Shown here one piece after another: positions 24,149 through 35,930 of a DNA stretch of 64,000 nucleotides (position 1 is its first letter; every line of letters starts with the position of its first letter). The stretch lies in the NCBI GenBank assembly GCA_030446305.1, contig JASUSA010000004.1:1-64000 (forward strand). The letters are read 5' to 3'. The notes beneath the pieces were generated by a model that worked only from the letters and a program-made list of their open reading frames with translations, did no database searches and was not told the DNA's origin. The position numbers and the translations under genes were made by a program. Source of the DNA: Clostridiales bacterium (GTDB taxonomy: Bacteria; Bacillota; Clostridia; Peptostreptococcales; Acidaminobacteraceae).

Positions 24149-25768
24149 ATGGTTCGATTATTAAGACGATTGCTTATATTTGTATGTTTGCTGACAGCGG
24201 CAGGCAATGTGGCGTATGCAGATGAAACCATGGTTGACGTCGGTCTCTTTTATGGTGCGAATAGCCAATACCCTTTTGGCATTAGCAGCGATACGGGTTT
24301 TGCCTTTGGCAGTGCGGAGGGAGACAGCATCACGACCTTAGTTGATCTCAGCAATTACAAAACGCTAAAAATTTATAAAGCGGGATACTACGAAAATGAA
24401 AAACTGGTAACCACCAATGCCACCTATTATGCCGGCGGCAATGTAAAAGGCGCCTATACGGTTCGAATCGGTCAGAGTGAGTCAAGTCTGAACGCTATTT
24501 TTGACAACTTTCTTGCAATGAAAGCATCGGCACCGGAACTGATGATGGTTTATGATGGACAGTGGTATATTGCGTATGGCTGTTATGTGAATGAAAATGC
24601 TGCCATCGCCGCACTCAATGAGTTGACGCCCAGTTATCCAAATGACATGTTGAGCGTTATGAAACAAAGCCGTTATCAAATGGTGGCTTATGGTGACAAT
24701 ATGCCGCTTGTGAGCTTTAATACGTCGCTTCAAGACTTTGTCTTTGCCGCACCGTTGATAGAATACGATGATTTAGTTTACCGGCATGCCATTATGACAA
24801 AGCGGACAAAAACAAGTGATTATGCCGTTATCAATCATCTGCCTATTGATTCCTATCTCTATGGTGTCGTACCGAAGGAAATGGCTAAGGGGTGGCCGCT
24901 GGAAGCTTTAAAAGCGCAGGCCGTTGCCGCAAGAAACTTTACACTGATTAACATGGGTTCGCATATGGCGGATGGCTTTGATGTCTGCACCACTACGGAC
25001 TGTCAAGTCTACGGCGGTTACTTGGCTGAAAACGACGATGCGACAAAAGCTGTCAATGCGACGTCCAATATTGTGCTCAAATATCAAAATGAAATTGCTT
25101 CCTGTTATTACCATGCCAACAGCGGTGGTGAAACAGAAGATATCAGCAATATATGGTCGGGTGACTTGCCCTATATTAAAGGCAAAACAGATCCGTATTC
25201 TCTGGGGCAGCCTAATGCCACTTGGACGGTGACACTTGATGCCGATACGATTGAAAAAGGGCTGAAATCGGCTGGATACAATATTGGCACCTATCAGGGC
25301 GTTCGAATTGAAGAAATATCCGATCACGGCAGGGTTCTTAAAATAACCTTTATGGGATCAAGTGGCAATGCCGTGCTGCTAAAAGAGAACATGCGCAAGA
25401 TCTTTGGCTATACAACCGTTAAAAGCATGTATTTTTCGCTTGAGGAAGCAACTGCAGGCATTGCGATGCGGACATTTTCTCATGTTGAAAATATCACTGA
25501 GAAAAACTTTTATGCGATGACATCCGCTGGCCTGTCAAAAGTTGACAGCAGTGCTTATGCGCAGCAAAGCGGCGGTTTATCGACGATTGCCTCAGCACAG
25601 AAGACATCTCAGAGCAATGTCGGCGAGTTGACGCTCTACGGCAAGGGCTATGGTCATGGACTGGGAATGAGCCAATGGGGTGCAAAAGTAATGGCGGAGT
25701 CGGGCATGACTTTTGATAAGATCCTGACTTACTACTATACGGGGACGACATTGGATCGAATCGATTAA
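24149..25768 (+). CDS. SpoIID/LytB domain protein (peptidoglycan-modifying)
   Basis: A 539-residue exported protein with an N-terminal signal peptide (hydrophobic residues ~8-22, cleavage near VAYA). The central and C-terminal part is the SpoIID/LytB domain: LPIDSYLYGVVPKEMAKGWPLEALKAQAVAARNF (about 225-260), the cysteine pair in CTTTDCQVYGG, YYHANSGGETEDISNIW, and the terminal GYGHGLGMSQWGA motif. SpoIID is a lytic transglycosylase needed for engulfment in sporulating Bacillota, while LytB-type relatives modulate autolysins. The long N-terminal region suggests the latter or a vegetative role. It directly follows ruvB, as in several clostridia, and ends at a strong terminator. Confidence 0.9.
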   Translation: MVRLLRRLLIFVCLLTAAGNVAYADETMVDVGLFYGANSQYPFGISSDTGFAFGSAEGDSITTLVDLSNYKTLKIYKAGYYENEKLVTTNATYYAGGNVKGAYTVRIGQSESSLNAIFDNFLAMKASAPELMMVYDGQWYIAYGCYVNENAAIAALNELTPSYPNDMLSVMKQSRYQMVAYGDNMPLVSFNTSLQDFVFAAPLIEYDDLVYRHAIMTKRTKTSDYAVINHLPIDSYLYGVVPKEMAKGWPLEALKAQAVAARNFTLINMGSHMADGFDVCTTTDCQVYGGYLAENDDATKAVNATSNIVLKYQNEIASCYYHANSGGETEDISNIWSGDLPYIKGKTDPYSLGQPNATWTVTLDADTIEKGLKSAGYNIGTYQGVRIEEISDHGRVLKITFMGSSGNAVLLKENMRKIFGYTTVKSMYFSLEEATAGIAMRTFSHVENITEKNFYAMTSAGLSKVDSSAYAQQSGGLSTIASAQKTSQSNVGELTLYGKGYGHGLGMSQWGAKVMAESGMTFDKILTYYYTGTTLDRID

Positions 25769-25785
25769 ACAATAATGCTAACTTT

Positions 25786-25816
25786 AAAGTGCACAGGATT
25801 TTGTGCACTTTTTCTA
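25786..25816 (+). terminator. Intrinsic terminator after the SpoIID-like gene
   Basis: AAAGTGCACA (25786-25795) is perfectly complementary to TGTGCACTTT (25802-25811), followed by further Ts. It ends the ruvA-ruvB-spoIID transcript. Confidence 0.92.
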
Positions 25817-25965
25817 TTGCAAAAGCACAGAGAGTTATATAAAATCAATAGAGTCGTCAACTTCCAATGTCAAAGATGTGATAAATAATCTAAAAATGGA
25901 TATGATAATGAAGGCGCTTTTGATAAAGTGCCAATAATATTGAAATAGAAGTGGTAGGATATGAG

Positions 25966-28124
<2,159 letters not shown>

Positions 28125-28156
28125 CCGTTGAGGCAGACTGCCGTCTATAAAAGTGA

Positions 28157-28185
28157 TTTTCAATGACGGATGTTTCTGTTATAAT
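28157..28185 (+). promoter_or_regulatory. Promoter upstream of yajC
   Basis: TTTTCA (28157-28162), 17 bases, then TATAAT (28180-28185) preceded by TGT (extended -10). It places transcription start near 28192 and shows that the upstream in-frame ATG at 28163 is not used. Confidence 0.65.
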
Positions 28186-28237
28186 AAAAATTGGATATCA
28201 AAACGCGATACGAAAAAAGATCAAAGGAGTGAACAAC

Positions 28238-28573
28238 ATGCAAAGTACTTTAAGCTTAGTGCTGTATATGGCATTTTTCTTTGGATTGATGTATTTCCTT
28301 ATTATCAGACCACAAAATAAGAAGAATAAGCAGCTAACCAATTTAAGAGATAATTTAAGACAGGGTGATATCGTCGTTACAATCGGTGGTATCGTTGGTA
28401 AAATCATCAGCGTTAAAGACGATGATGTCGTATTGGAGATAGGTGCAGCAAGAACAAAACTGGCTTTCAAAAAATGGGCGATTTCTTCTGTAGACGTGCC
28501 ATCAGAAGCACCAGTGCCTGCTGAACCAGAACAAATTGAAACCGTGGGGACCGATGATTCTGAAGAAGCGTAA
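28238..28573 (+). CDS. yajC: Preprotein translocase accessory subunit YajC
   Basis: A small membrane protein of the SecDF-YajC complex that assists protein export. The 111-residue product has one N-terminal membrane helix (LVLYMAFFFGLMYFLII), the basic RPQNKKNKQ segment after it, and the cytoplasmic domain with LRQGDIVVTIGGIVGKI (about 45-62), all typical of YajC, then an acidic Pro/Glu-rich tail. ATG 28238 lies eight bases after AAAGGAG. Its partners secD and secF lie about 2.3 kb downstream, after the SCIFF genes, an order common in clostridia. Confidence 0.94.
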   Translation: MQSTLSLVLYMAFFFGLMYFLIIRPQNKKNKQLTNLRDNLRQGDIVVTIGGIVGKIISVKDDDVVLEIGAARTKLAFKKWAISSVDVPSEAPVPAEPEQIETVGTDDSEEA

Positions 28574-28596
28574 TAACTGAACTTTGCTTGTTCTCA

Positions 28597-28619
28597 GCAA
28601 AATAGCTTTTCTATTTTGC
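28597..28619 (+). promoter_or_regulatory. Perfect inverted repeat at the scfA promoter
   Basis: GCAAAATAG (28597-28605), loop CTTTT, CTATTTTGC (28611-28619) is a perfect 9-bp inverted repeat lying across the -35 region of the scfA promoter. No T-run follows it. It could be an operator or the 3' hairpin of the yajC transcript. Confidence 0.5.
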
Positions 28620-28626
28620 AGATATA

Positions 28627-28635
28627 TGGTATAAT
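28627..28635 (+). promoter_or_regulatory. Extended -10 promoter of scfA
   Basis: TGG-TATAAT (28627-28635) is an extended -10 box about 54 bases before the scfA start; the -35 region is taken up by the inverted repeat. Confidence 0.6.
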
Positions 28636-28688
28636 GGCTTGTATTTTTTAATAAAAAATGAACTTTCTTTATGAAGGGGGATTTGAAA

Positions 28689-28829
28689 ATGAAGCATATC
28701 AAAACGCTTAACAGCGGTACGTTAAAGAGCAGTGCGGCGCACGGCGGATGTGGCGAATGCCAAACATCATGTCAGTCAGCATGCAAAACGTCTTGTACGG
28801 TTGGCAACCAAGCATGTGAAAATAAATAA
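28689..28829 (+). CDS. scfA: SCIFF ribosomally synthesised peptide precursor (six cysteines in forty-five residues)
   Basis: A 46-residue peptide starting MKHIKTLNSGTLKSSAAHGG and carrying exactly six cysteines (positions 21, 24, 28, 32, 36, 43). This is the SCIFF family, almost universal in Clostridia, in which the adjacent radical-SAM maturase makes thioether cross-links between cysteine sulfur and backbone alpha-carbons. An AAGGGGG ribosome site precedes ATG 28689. It has its own promoter, and a hairpin with a short T-run separates it from the maturase gene, which would give more precursor than enzyme. The natural role of the mature peptide is unknown. Confidence 0.95.
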   Translation: MKHIKTLNSGTLKSSAAHGGCGECQTSCQSACKTSCTVGNQACENK

Positions 28830-28843
28830 GAGCTTCAGTTATG

Positions 28844-28866
28844 AAAGCAGCTTGAAGCTGCTTTTC
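28844..28866 (+). terminator. Terminator (probably leaky) between scfA and scfB
   Basis: AAAGCAGC (28844-28851) pairs with GCTGCTTT (28857-28864) around TTGAA, followed by a short T-rich stretch (TTTTCTTAA). The T-run is short, so partial read-through into scfB is likely. Confidence 0.75.
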
Positions 28867-28941
28867 TTAATGCCCAAAGAATGTGACGCAGGCGAGCACG
28901 CTGATTAGCATGCGGTTCGCCGGTGCCCACTGGAGGAATAA

Positions 28942-30336
28942 ATGATACACAAATTTAAGCAGGGAGACCTGTACTTTGTACTGGATGTCAATAGCGGCGC
29001 CGTACATGTCATTGATGAAATCGTCTTTGATCTATTAGATTACTATCCCAAAATGTGTCCAATTAATGCCATTAAAGCATTAGTCGAAAAATACCCGGAA
29101 GATCAGCTCCGTGAAGCGATGGCCGATATCGATCAGCTCATCGATTCAGAAATGCTGCTCACCGATGATCAATATATCAACAGCATTGAGTTTCAGAATA
29201 GAAGCCCTGTTATTAAAGCACTCTGTCTTCACGTAGCGCATGACTGTAATTTGAGATGTGCTTATTGTTTCGCCTCACAAGGCGATTTTGAAGGCGATCG
29301 CGGATTAATGTCATTTGAAGTCGGCAAGAAGGCGCTTGATTTGCTGATCGCTTATTCCGGCAATCGGCATAATTTAGAAGTCGATTTCTTTGGCGGCGAG
29401 CCACTTATGAACTTTGAGGTCGTCAAGCAGCTCGTCGAATACGGAAGGTCTCTGGAAGCGGCACATCAGAAACACTTTCGATTTACCATTACCACAAACG
29501 GCGTTTTGCTGAATGATGAAATCGCGGACTATATCAATGCCAATATGGACAATGTCGTCCTTAGCATCGACGGACGCAAATCGGTCAACGACAAAATGCG
29601 CTATACGATTTCCGGCGGCGGTTCCTATGATGTCATCGTGCCGAAATTTAAAGCCATTGTGGACAAGCGTGGCGATAAAGCCTATTATGTCAGAGGCACT
29701 TATACAAGAGAAAATCTTGACTTTGCAAAAGATGTTCTTCATCTGGCAGACCTTGGTTTTAAGAGCACTTCAGTAGAGCCGGTAGTGACATCGCCTGACA
29801 TTCCTTATGCGCTGCGCGATGAAGATTTGCCGACGCTCTTTGCACAATATGACGAAATTGCCGAAGCATTGATTGCGCGAGAAGCGGCTGGACAACCCTT
29901 TGGCTTCTTTCACTTTGCCATTGATCTTTCACAAGGACCGTGCGTGATTAAACGCCTTACAGGCTGCGGCGCAGGTTCCGAATACATTGCCGTAACACCT
30001 GAAGGCGATATTTATCCATGCCATCAATTTGTTGGCAATGAACATTTTTTAATGGGCAATGTTATGGCAGGCGTTATTGACTTTGGGCTCAGCAGTGAAT
30101 TCAAAAACGCACACGTTTACAATAAGAAAAAATGTCGCGATTGTTGGGCGAAGTTTTACTGCAGCGGCGGTTGCCACGCAAATGCCTATAATTTTAATAA
30201 CGACATCTACGTGCCTTATGATTTAGGGTGCGAACTTGAAAAGAAACGCATTGAATGCTCCATCTATGTTTACAGCAAGCTGCATGAGGCTGAAAATGCG
30301 GAAACTGTTTCCGAAATTGTCGATATGTCGACTTAA
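28942..30336 (+). CDS. scfB: SCIFF maturase, radical SAM/SPASM thioether-forming enzyme
   Basis: A 464-residue radical-SAM peptide maturase that would cross-link the ScfA peptide. Domains in order: an N-terminal peptide-recognition region (about 1-85), the radical SAM core with C102-x3-C106-x2-C109 (CNLRCAYC) and DFFGGEPLMNF (SAM site, about 148-158), and a C-terminal SPASM domain with cysteines in GPCVIKRLTGCGAG, YPCHQF and CRDCWAKFYCSGGCHAN for two auxiliary iron-sulfur clusters. TGGAGG lies before the ATG. It lies 112 bases after scfA with a hairpin between; the pairing is the standard clostridial arrangement. Confidence 0.96.
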   Translation: MIHKFKQGDLYFVLDVNSGAVHVIDEIVFDLLDYYPKMCPINAIKALVEKYPEDQLREAMADIDQLIDSEMLLTDDQYINSIEFQNRSPVIKALCLHVAHDCNLRCAYCFASQGDFEGDRGLMSFEVGKKALDLLIAYSGNRHNLEVDFFGGEPLMNFEVVKQLVEYGRSLEAAHQKHFRFTITTNGVLLNDEIADYINANMDNVVLSIDGRKSVNDKMRYTISGGGSYDVIVPKFKAIVDKRGDKAYYVRGTYTRENLDFAKDVLHLADLGFKSTSVEPVVTSPDIPYALRDEDLPTLFAQYDEIAEALIAREAAGQPFGFFHFAIDLSQGPCVIKRLTGCGAGSEYIAVTPEGDIYPCHQFVGNEHFLMGNVMAGVIDFGLSSEFKNAHVYNKKKCRDCWAKFYCSGGCHANAYNFNNDIYVPYDLGCELEKKRIECSIYVYSKLHEAENAETVSEIVDMST

Positions 30337-30351
30337 GCGAAGGAGGGTGTA

Positions 30352-30849
30352 ATGATAAGAGGATTTGATGGAAAATTTCCAAAAATTGATAAAAGCTGCT
30401 TTATCGCAGAGACGGCGGACATAATTGGTGACGTTTCTGTAGCTGTTGATTCAAATTTTTGGTATAATACTGTCGTTAGAGGCGATGATGCACCAATTGC
30501 AATTGGCATGCGTTCCAATATTCAGGATTTGGTAACGATTCATTGCAATCATGGCTGTCCGTGTACGATCGGGGATGATGTCACGGTTGGGCATCGTGCG
30601 ATTGTTCACGGCTGCACAATAGGAAACCGTGTTTTAATCGGTATGGGCGCCATTATCATGGACAATGCCATCATTGAAGACGATGTCATCATTGGGGCAG
30701 GCGCACTTATTGCTTCTGGCAAACGCATTCCTTCAAAATCACTTGTCGTCGGTATGCCCGCTAAAGTTGTCAGATCGTTGACAGATGAAGAAATAGAAGG
30801 TATCAAGGCATCGTCAGAGGATTATGTGGCGCTGTCAAAGAAATACTAA
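30352..30849 (+). CDS. Gamma-class carbonic anhydrase-like hexapeptide-repeat protein
   Basis: A 165-residue left-handed beta-helix protein with repeated [LIV]-G-x4 hexapeptides. The three zinc-ligand histidines of the gamma carbonic anhydrase family are in place (VTIHCNHG, then TVGHRAIVHGC, around residues 63-89), as is the proximal VVRGDDAPIAIG segment. Related proteins (YrdA, PaaY, CaiE) often lack proven anhydrase activity, so catalysis is not certain. AAGGAGGG precedes the ATG. It begins 15 bases after scfB and ends 22 bases before secD, so it is probably co-transcribed with them. Confidence 0.9.
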   Translation: MIRGFDGKFPKIDKSCFIAETADIIGDVSVAVDSNFWYNTVVRGDDAPIAIGMRSNIQDLVTIHCNHGCPCTIGDDVTVGHRAIVHGCTIGNRVLIGMGAIIMDNAIIEDDVIIGAGALIASGKRIPSKSLVVGMPAKVVRSLTDEEIEGIKASSEDYVALSKKY

Positions 30850-30871
30850 TCGCTGGTAGGGAGGAAATTAC

Positions 30872-32167
30872 ATGAACAAAAAGAACACAATCCTGTTCAT
30901 ACTCATCGTAGCGTTGATAGCAGGGTTGACTTATTTGGCCGCATATGGTGTGACCGTCGGAAGTTTTTCCGTTGCGCCTGTTTCAGATTCGATGAATCTC
31001 GGACTTGATATTAAAGGCGGCGTTGTCGTTGTATACCAAGCAGAGACAGATGCATCGGGCGACGAGTTGTCAAAGATTATGGAACAGACTAAAAGTGTTA
31101 TTAGCAAACGTGTCAATGAATTGGGGTTAACAGAACCTGTGATTACCATTCAGGGGAATAACCGCATTCGCATAGAACTTCCGGGTGTTGAAAATGCGCA
31201 GGATGCCATTAGTGTTATCGGTGAAACGGCACAGCTGGAGTTTGCACTTGTAACCGGTGAACTGCCTGCTTATGAAGGCATGCCAAAGTCGATGCTGGAA
31301 ACAGAAACGGTTTTGACAGGGGAAGATATTAAAGATGCATTTGTGACAAGTGATGAAACGGGATCGCCGTCAGTTGGTTTGAAATTCTCCTCAGAGGGAA
31401 CCGATAAATTTACAGCGGCCACTGTTAAAGCGATTGACAATGCGTCAAACAAAGGCCAAATTGCCATTTTCCTAGATGATACGGTTATTTCGGCACCATA
31501 TGTCAGCAAAGTTATTTCACAAGATGAAGCGATTATTACCGGCAGTTTTGATGTTGAACGCGCGAACAACCTTGCAACACTCATTCGAGGCGGTGCACTG
31601 CCTGTACCACTCTCTGAAGTACAGACATCGGTTATCGGGCCAACGCTTGGTCTGGATTCGTTGAATTCATCCATACGCGCTGCCATTGTAGGTTTAATTC
31701 TCGTCGTTCTGTTCATGTTAATTTATTATAGAATTCCTGGTTTTATTGCATCCATTGCTTTATTAACCTATGCACTTATTATTCTTTATGCAATGATCGG
31801 TTTTGGCGCGACATTGACACTGCCAGGTGTTGCAGGGATCGTCCTTTCACTTGGTATGGCAGTTGATGCCAACGTTATTATTTTTGAAAGGCTCAAAGAG
31901 GAAATGAAAGTCGGCAAATCACTTAGAGCTTCCATTGACAGTGGTTTCCATCGTGCGATGCGTACGATCGTCGATTCAAACGTCACGACATTTATTGCCG
32001 CTGTCGTACTCTTTGCCTTTGGTGAAGGCCCCATTAAAGGTTTTGCCGTTACCTTGATGATTGGTATTATTGCCAGTATGTTTACGGCTGTCGTCTTGAC
32101 AAAAACGCTGTTAAAGCTTTCATTGGGCTTTACAGATCGTAAAAAGCTCTATGGATCAAGGGGGTAA
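30872..32167 (+). CDS. secD: Protein translocase subunit SecD
   Basis: SecD uses the proton-motive force to complete protein export with SecF and YajC. The 431-residue protein has an N-terminal membrane segment (about 7-27), the conserved LGLDIKGGVVVVYQAE motif (about 43-58), a periplasmic-type P1 domain, and five C-terminal membrane helices with GMAVDANVIIFERLKEE and the RAMRTIVDSNVTTFIAA region, typical of the RND-related Sec fold. It is shorter than E. coli SecD (615) but normal for Bacillota. GGGAGG precedes the ATG. secF follows after 5 bases. Confidence 0.96.
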   Translation: MNKKNTILFILIVALIAGLTYLAAYGVTVGSFSVAPVSDSMNLGLDIKGGVVVVYQAETDASGDELSKIMEQTKSVISKRVNELGLTEPVITIQGNNRIRIELPGVENAQDAISVIGETAQLEFALVTGELPAYEGMPKSMLETETVLTGEDIKDAFVTSDETGSPSVGLKFSSEGTDKFTAATVKAIDNASNKGQIAIFLDDTVISAPYVSKVISQDEAIITGSFDVERANNLATLIRGGALPVPLSEVQTSVIGPTLGLDSLNSSIRAAIVGLILVVLFMLIYYRIPGFIASIALLTYALIILYAMIGFGATLTLPGVAGIVLSLGMAVDANVIIFERLKEEMKVGKSLRASIDSGFHRAMRTIVDSNVTTFIAAVVLFAFGEGPIKGFAVTLMIGIIASMFTAVVLTKTLLKLSLGFTDRKKLYGSRG

Positions 32168-32172
32168 GCGGT

Positions 32173-33063
32173 ATGAAAAATGTAGCAATTATCAAACATT
32201 CTAAACTATGGTTTTCAATATCTGGCGCAGTCATTCTGATTGGTTTGATTATGATGCTGGTTCGCGGACTGAATTTTGGAATCGATTTTACAGGTGGTAC
32301 CATGATGCAGGTGGACCTCGGTCAAACCGTATCGGTTGAAGAACTCCAAGGTGTTTTGGCGCCTTTTAATCTGTCACCGGAAATCGTTCATGCAGGCGCA
32401 GATAAAACAGAAGTTATTATTAAGACAAAACTTTCGATTAACAATGAAGACCGCATGGCGATCTTTAACACCATCAAAACACAGTATGGCCTCGAAGACG
32501 ATGCGCTAAGAAGTACGGAGCAATTTGGTCCTGCAATTGGCACGGAAATTCGGAATAGGGCAATTATGGCAATTCTCGGTGCAGCTGTCCTGATGCTCAT
32601 CTATATTACTTTCCGATTTGAACTGGTTTTCGGCCTTGCAGCAATTGTTGCACTGCTGCATGACGTCCTCGTTTTGATATCGGTTTATGCCATTTTCAAC
32701 ATTACGGTTAATTCGTCGTTTATTGCCGCGGTCTTGACGATCGTTGGTTATTCGATCAATGATACCATCGTCGTGTTCGACCGCTTGCGCGAAAATGTAA
32801 AGCGTGAAAAGAATAAGCGATACGATGAAATTGCAGATATGTCCATTGGACAGACGCTGACGCGATCCATTAATACATCACTCACGACGATGCTCGTTAT
32901 CGGTTCACTACTGGTACTGGGCGTTGACTCAATCAAAGAGTTTGCATTGCCGCTCATGGCAGGGGTCGCTGTAGGAACGTATTCATCAATCTTTATTGCA
33001 AGTCCAGTTTGGGCACTTATTCGCAACCGTAAGGCAAAAAAGGGATCATACGCGATGAATTAG
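32173..33063 (+). CDS. secF: Protein translocase subunit SecF
   Basis: Partner of SecD in the export motor. The 296-residue protein has an N-terminal membrane segment, the conserved GLNFGIDFTGGTMMQVDLG motif (about 35-53), a short extracytoplasmic domain, and five membrane helices including IVGYSINDTIVVFDRLREN and the RSINTSLTTMLVIGSL region. Length is typical. It is translationally close to secD and is followed by a strong terminator, which ends the transcript running from the SCIFF region. Confidence 0.96.
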   Translation: MKNVAIIKHSKLWFSISGAVILIGLIMMLVRGLNFGIDFTGGTMMQVDLGQTVSVEELQGVLAPFNLSPEIVHAGADKTEVIIKTKLSINNEDRMAIFNTIKTQYGLEDDALRSTEQFGPAIGTEIRNRAIMAILGAAVLMLIYITFRFELVFGLAAIVALLHDVLVLISVYAIFNITVNSSFIAAVLTIVGYSINDTIVVFDRLRENVKREKNKRYDEIADMSIGQTLTRSINTSLTTMLVIGSLLVLGVDSIKEFALPLMAGVAVGTYSSIFIASPVWALIRNRKAKKGSYAMN

Positions 33064-33071
33064 TAAAGAGG

Positions 33072-33108
33072 AGCCATGATCGCCTATGTGGGGTGATCAT
33101 GGCTTTTT
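33072..33108 (+). terminator. Intrinsic terminator after secF
   Basis: AGCCATGATC (33072-33081) pairs perfectly with GATCATGGCT (33095-33104), followed by five Ts. Confidence 0.93.
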
Positions 33109-33180
33109 AAATAGGGAGAGTGCAATAAAAAGATTACATAAGGAAATTTCACCTTTCAGAGGCTAAGTGAGGAGGTTCAT

Positions 33181-33573
33181 ATGCAAGCGAATATTATTTT
33201 GTTCCTGATTTTTGCCATTGTCATTGCATTATTTGCACTGTTTAATGCAACGGTAGTGACAGTAAGTTTTGTATTTACACAAATTGAAGTATCATTGGCA
33301 CTTGTGATTATCATTTCGGCACTTATTGGCGCACTGATGGTTATCTTGTTTGACAGCATTAAAAAGTTAAAGACAAAAAAGACAATTAAAGAGCTTAACA
33401 AGCGTATCACGGGACTTGAAAGTCAGGTCAAGGACAAAGAACTTGAAAGTCTGAAAAAGGATGAAGTCATTAAGTCAAAAGATGAAGTCATCAAAGCAAA
33501 AGAGGATGCCCTACAAGAAAGCGAAACCGCACTGAAGGCATTGCAGGAAAAGAATTCACAAAATGGAGTCTAA
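33181..33573 (+). CDS. LapA-domain small membrane protein with coiled-coil tail
   Basis: A 130-residue protein with two membrane helices (about 4-24 and 38-60) separated by a short loop, matching the LapA/DUF1049 family (NATVVTVSFVF...SLALVIIISALIGALMV). A long charged coiled coil follows, containing a near-exact duplication (KDEVIKSKDEVIKAKEDAL). In proteobacteria LapA works with LapB in lipopolysaccharide control; in this Gram-positive-type lineage the role is unknown. GGAGG precedes the ATG. Its stop codon is immediately followed by the recJ start. Confidence 0.8.
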   Translation: MQANIILFLIFAIVIALFALFNATVVTVSFVFTQIEVSLALVIIISALIGALMVILFDSIKKLKTKKTIKELNKRITGLESQVKDKELESLKKDEVIKSKDEVIKAKEDALQESETALKALQEKNSQNGV

Positions 33574-35925
33574 ATGATTTTTCAAAACAGCATTTGGGAA
33601 CCTGTAGAGGTTTCCGAAGAAACAATAATAAAATACAGCGCGATTTTTCAAACGGAGCCCTTGATTACAAAGATGTTGTTGGATCGAGGGCTTAAAACAC
33701 GTGAAGAAGCGGTACGCTTTTTTTCACCTGCACTTGAAGCACTGCACGATCCATTTTTGCTGGCGGATATGCAGCCGGCTGTAACGCGAATTCATGAAGC
33801 GATTGCTGCAAGGGAGCAGATATGGCTGTACGGGGATTATGATGTAGATGGCATTACCAGTATTTCAATACTTATTCATTACTTTAAATCACTTGGATTG
33901 AAGGTCAATTATTATATTCCCGATCGTCAAGATGAAGGTTACGGCATTAGCACTGCCGGTCTCGACGCGATTAAAGCGGCTGGTGGCACGCTGGTCATTA
34001 CGGTGGACTGTGGGATTACCGCTGTTGCAGAGGCCGATTATGCGCGCGAAATTGGGCTCGATCTCGTCATTACAGATCATCATGAATGTCAGGAAACACT
34101 GCCGAATGCCATAGCGGTCGTCAATCCGAAGCGAGAAGGTTATCCCTTTAAAATGCTCGCAGGCTGTGGTGTGGCCTTTAAATTGGTTCAAGCGCTGGCG
34201 GGAGATGCTTTTAAAGCATTTTGTCCAAAAGTGCTTGATATTTTAGCACTGGGGACCATTGCTGACATTGTGCCGCTCTCTGATGAAAACCGCATCTTTG
34301 CAAAACTGGGTCTTGAACAAATGGAGCGTTCTGAAAACGTGGGGATCAAAGCGCTCATTAAAGAGGCAAACCTTGAAAAGAAAGAGGTGAATGCCGGTCA
34401 TATTGGATTTGTCATTGCACCGAGAATTAATGCATCAGGCCGCATCGGCAATCCGAAAATTGCCGTCGAGCTGCTGACGACAACTCATTTCGGCAAAGCA
34501 TTAAAAATTGCGAAGGAACTGAGTGCTTTAAATGCAGAACGACAGGCGCGTGAGCGCGAAATTGTCGAAGATGCAGAAGCCTATATTTTAAAAAACATCG
34601 ACTTAGACCGCGAGCGCGTACTCATCGTCGTCGGTCGGAACTGGCATACGGGGATTATCGGCATTGTCGCCTCAAAACTTTCTGAAAAATACAGTCGACC
34701 TACTGTCATTCTCAATTTGGAAGATGACCTCGCAAAAGGTTCTGCCAGAAGTATTGACGGGATAAGTATTTTCGAAGTGCTCAGCCGGTTCAAGCATTTG
34801 TTCTTGAAATTTGGCGGACACGAACAAGCGGCGGGATTGACGCTTAAAGCAGAGGACGTGCCAAAGCTAAAAATGGCATTAATGGCATATGGGGAAGCGG
34901 CGATGCCCAACTATCTGCTGAAGCTTAAGAAAACCGTCAATGGGGAGCTAACGCCCAAAATGGTCACCCATAAACTCCTCGATGAAATCGATCAGCTTAA
35001 ACCCTTTGGCGTCGGAAATCCAAGGCCGCAATTTGCGTTTAAAAATCTTGTCATTGATGATTTTACGAGAATCGGCAAGCAGCAGAACCATTTAAAACTT
35101 ATTGTCAATGACGGTATTCGCATTTATGATGCACTGGCTTTTAATCAAGGCGATCTCAGTACTTATTTCCGCAAAAATGATCGTGTACACATGCTGTTAT
35201 ACTTAGAGAAAAATAATTTTATGGGCGTTGAGACCATTCAATTTATGATTCGAGATATGGTAAAAAACAGAATGCCGATGTCTCCCTATCTTCTGCAAAA
35301 GATCAGTGAAGCTGAGACGTGTTATTTAACTTCTGAAAAAAATATTGCCATAAGCGGCAAATTTACAAAAATACAGGATTTTGATATAATATTTTCGGTA
35401 GGGCAGGCATTGCCGCTATTGATATACAATCAGGAAGGACTCATTCGTTTTAAAGATTATGTCTTTTCAGAGAACAGATACAATTACACCGTTCATTTTA
35501 ATGATCTAAACCCCTTGGAACAGCGTGAAGGCTATGTTGATGTCGTCTATATGCCGCTGTCTAAATTGACATCGGTGCTGGAAACGGGATATGTACTGGA
35601 GGATGCTTTAAGAGCGCAGACGTTAGCGGCACTGATACCGGACCGCGATGATGTTGCGCTGCTTTATAAACGCATTGCTTCTACCGAAGAAATTGCCGTT
35701 GAGAAACTTTCAGTACACGTCAATATGCATTTGACAAAATGCTTGCTAGGATTAAAATTGCTTGAGAAAATGGCGCTTTTTAAAGTTGAACGCCAAGGTG
35801 CACTTATGACATTTCATAAGATGCCGAGGCCGGAACAGAAGGTGGATATCGAACAAATACCGCTGTACCGACATTTGATGGATGAGTGGCGCGATTTATC
35901 ACGATATGAATATGACGGAGGCTAA
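33574..35925 (+). CDS. recJ: Single-stranded-DNA-specific exonuclease RecJ
   Basis: A 5'-3' single-strand DNA exonuclease in recombination and mismatch repair. The 783-residue protein has the DHH-family metal motifs: DYDVDGITS (about 88-96), TVDCGIT, the DHH motif in VITDHHE (about 168-170), the CGVAFKL segment, and the DHHA1 domain motif GGHEQAAG (about 410). The C-terminal ~200 residues form the extension usual in Bacillota RecJ. It starts directly at the stop codon of the LapA-like gene, so it is translationally coupled; the ribosome site (GGAG) is inside that gene. apt follows after 5 bases. Confidence 0.95.
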   Translation: MIFQNSIWEPVEVSEETIIKYSAIFQTEPLITKMLLDRGLKTREEAVRFFSPALEALHDPFLLADMQPAVTRIHEAIAAREQIWLYGDYDVDGITSISILIHYFKSLGLKVNYYIPDRQDEGYGISTAGLDAIKAAGGTLVITVDCGITAVAEADYAREIGLDLVITDHHECQETLPNAIAVVNPKREGYPFKMLAGCGVAFKLVQALAGDAFKAFCPKVLDILALGTIADIVPLSDENRIFAKLGLEQMERSENVGIKALIKEANLEKKEVNAGHIGFVIAPRINASGRIGNPKIAVELLTTTHFGKALKIAKELSALNAERQAREREIVEDAEAYILKNIDLDRERVLIVVGRNWHTGIIGIVASKLSEKYSRPTVILNLEDDLAKGSARSIDGISIFEVLSRFKHLFLKFGGHEQAAGLTLKAEDVPKLKMALMAYGEAAMPNYLLKLKKTVNGELTPKMVTHKLLDEIDQLKPFGVGNPRPQFAFKNLVIDDFTRIGKQQNHLKLIVNDGIRIYDALAFNQGDLSTYFRKNDRVHMLLYLEKNNFMGVETIQFMIRDMVKNRMPMSPYLLQKISEAETCYLTSEKNIAISGKFTKIQDFDIIFSVGQALPLLIYNQEGLIRFKDYVFSENRYNYTVHFNDLNPLEQREGYVDVVYMPLSKLTSVLETGYVLEDALRAQTLAALIPDRDDVALLYKRIASTEEIAVEKLSVHVNMHLTKCLLGLKLLEKMALFKVERQGALMTFHKMPRPEQKVDIEQIPLYRHLMDEWRDLSRYEYDGG

Positions 35926-35930
35926 TAAAA

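Noticed and set aside
24461-24475. GGTTCGAATC resembling a tRNA T-loop
   Set aside because: It lies inside the spoIID-like coding sequence with no acceptor stem or anticodon arm; no tRNA or rRNA gene is seen in the window.
33460-33520. Short direct repeat in the LapA-like gene
   Set aside because: It only encodes a duplicated coiled-coil heptad stretch; no separate element is implied.
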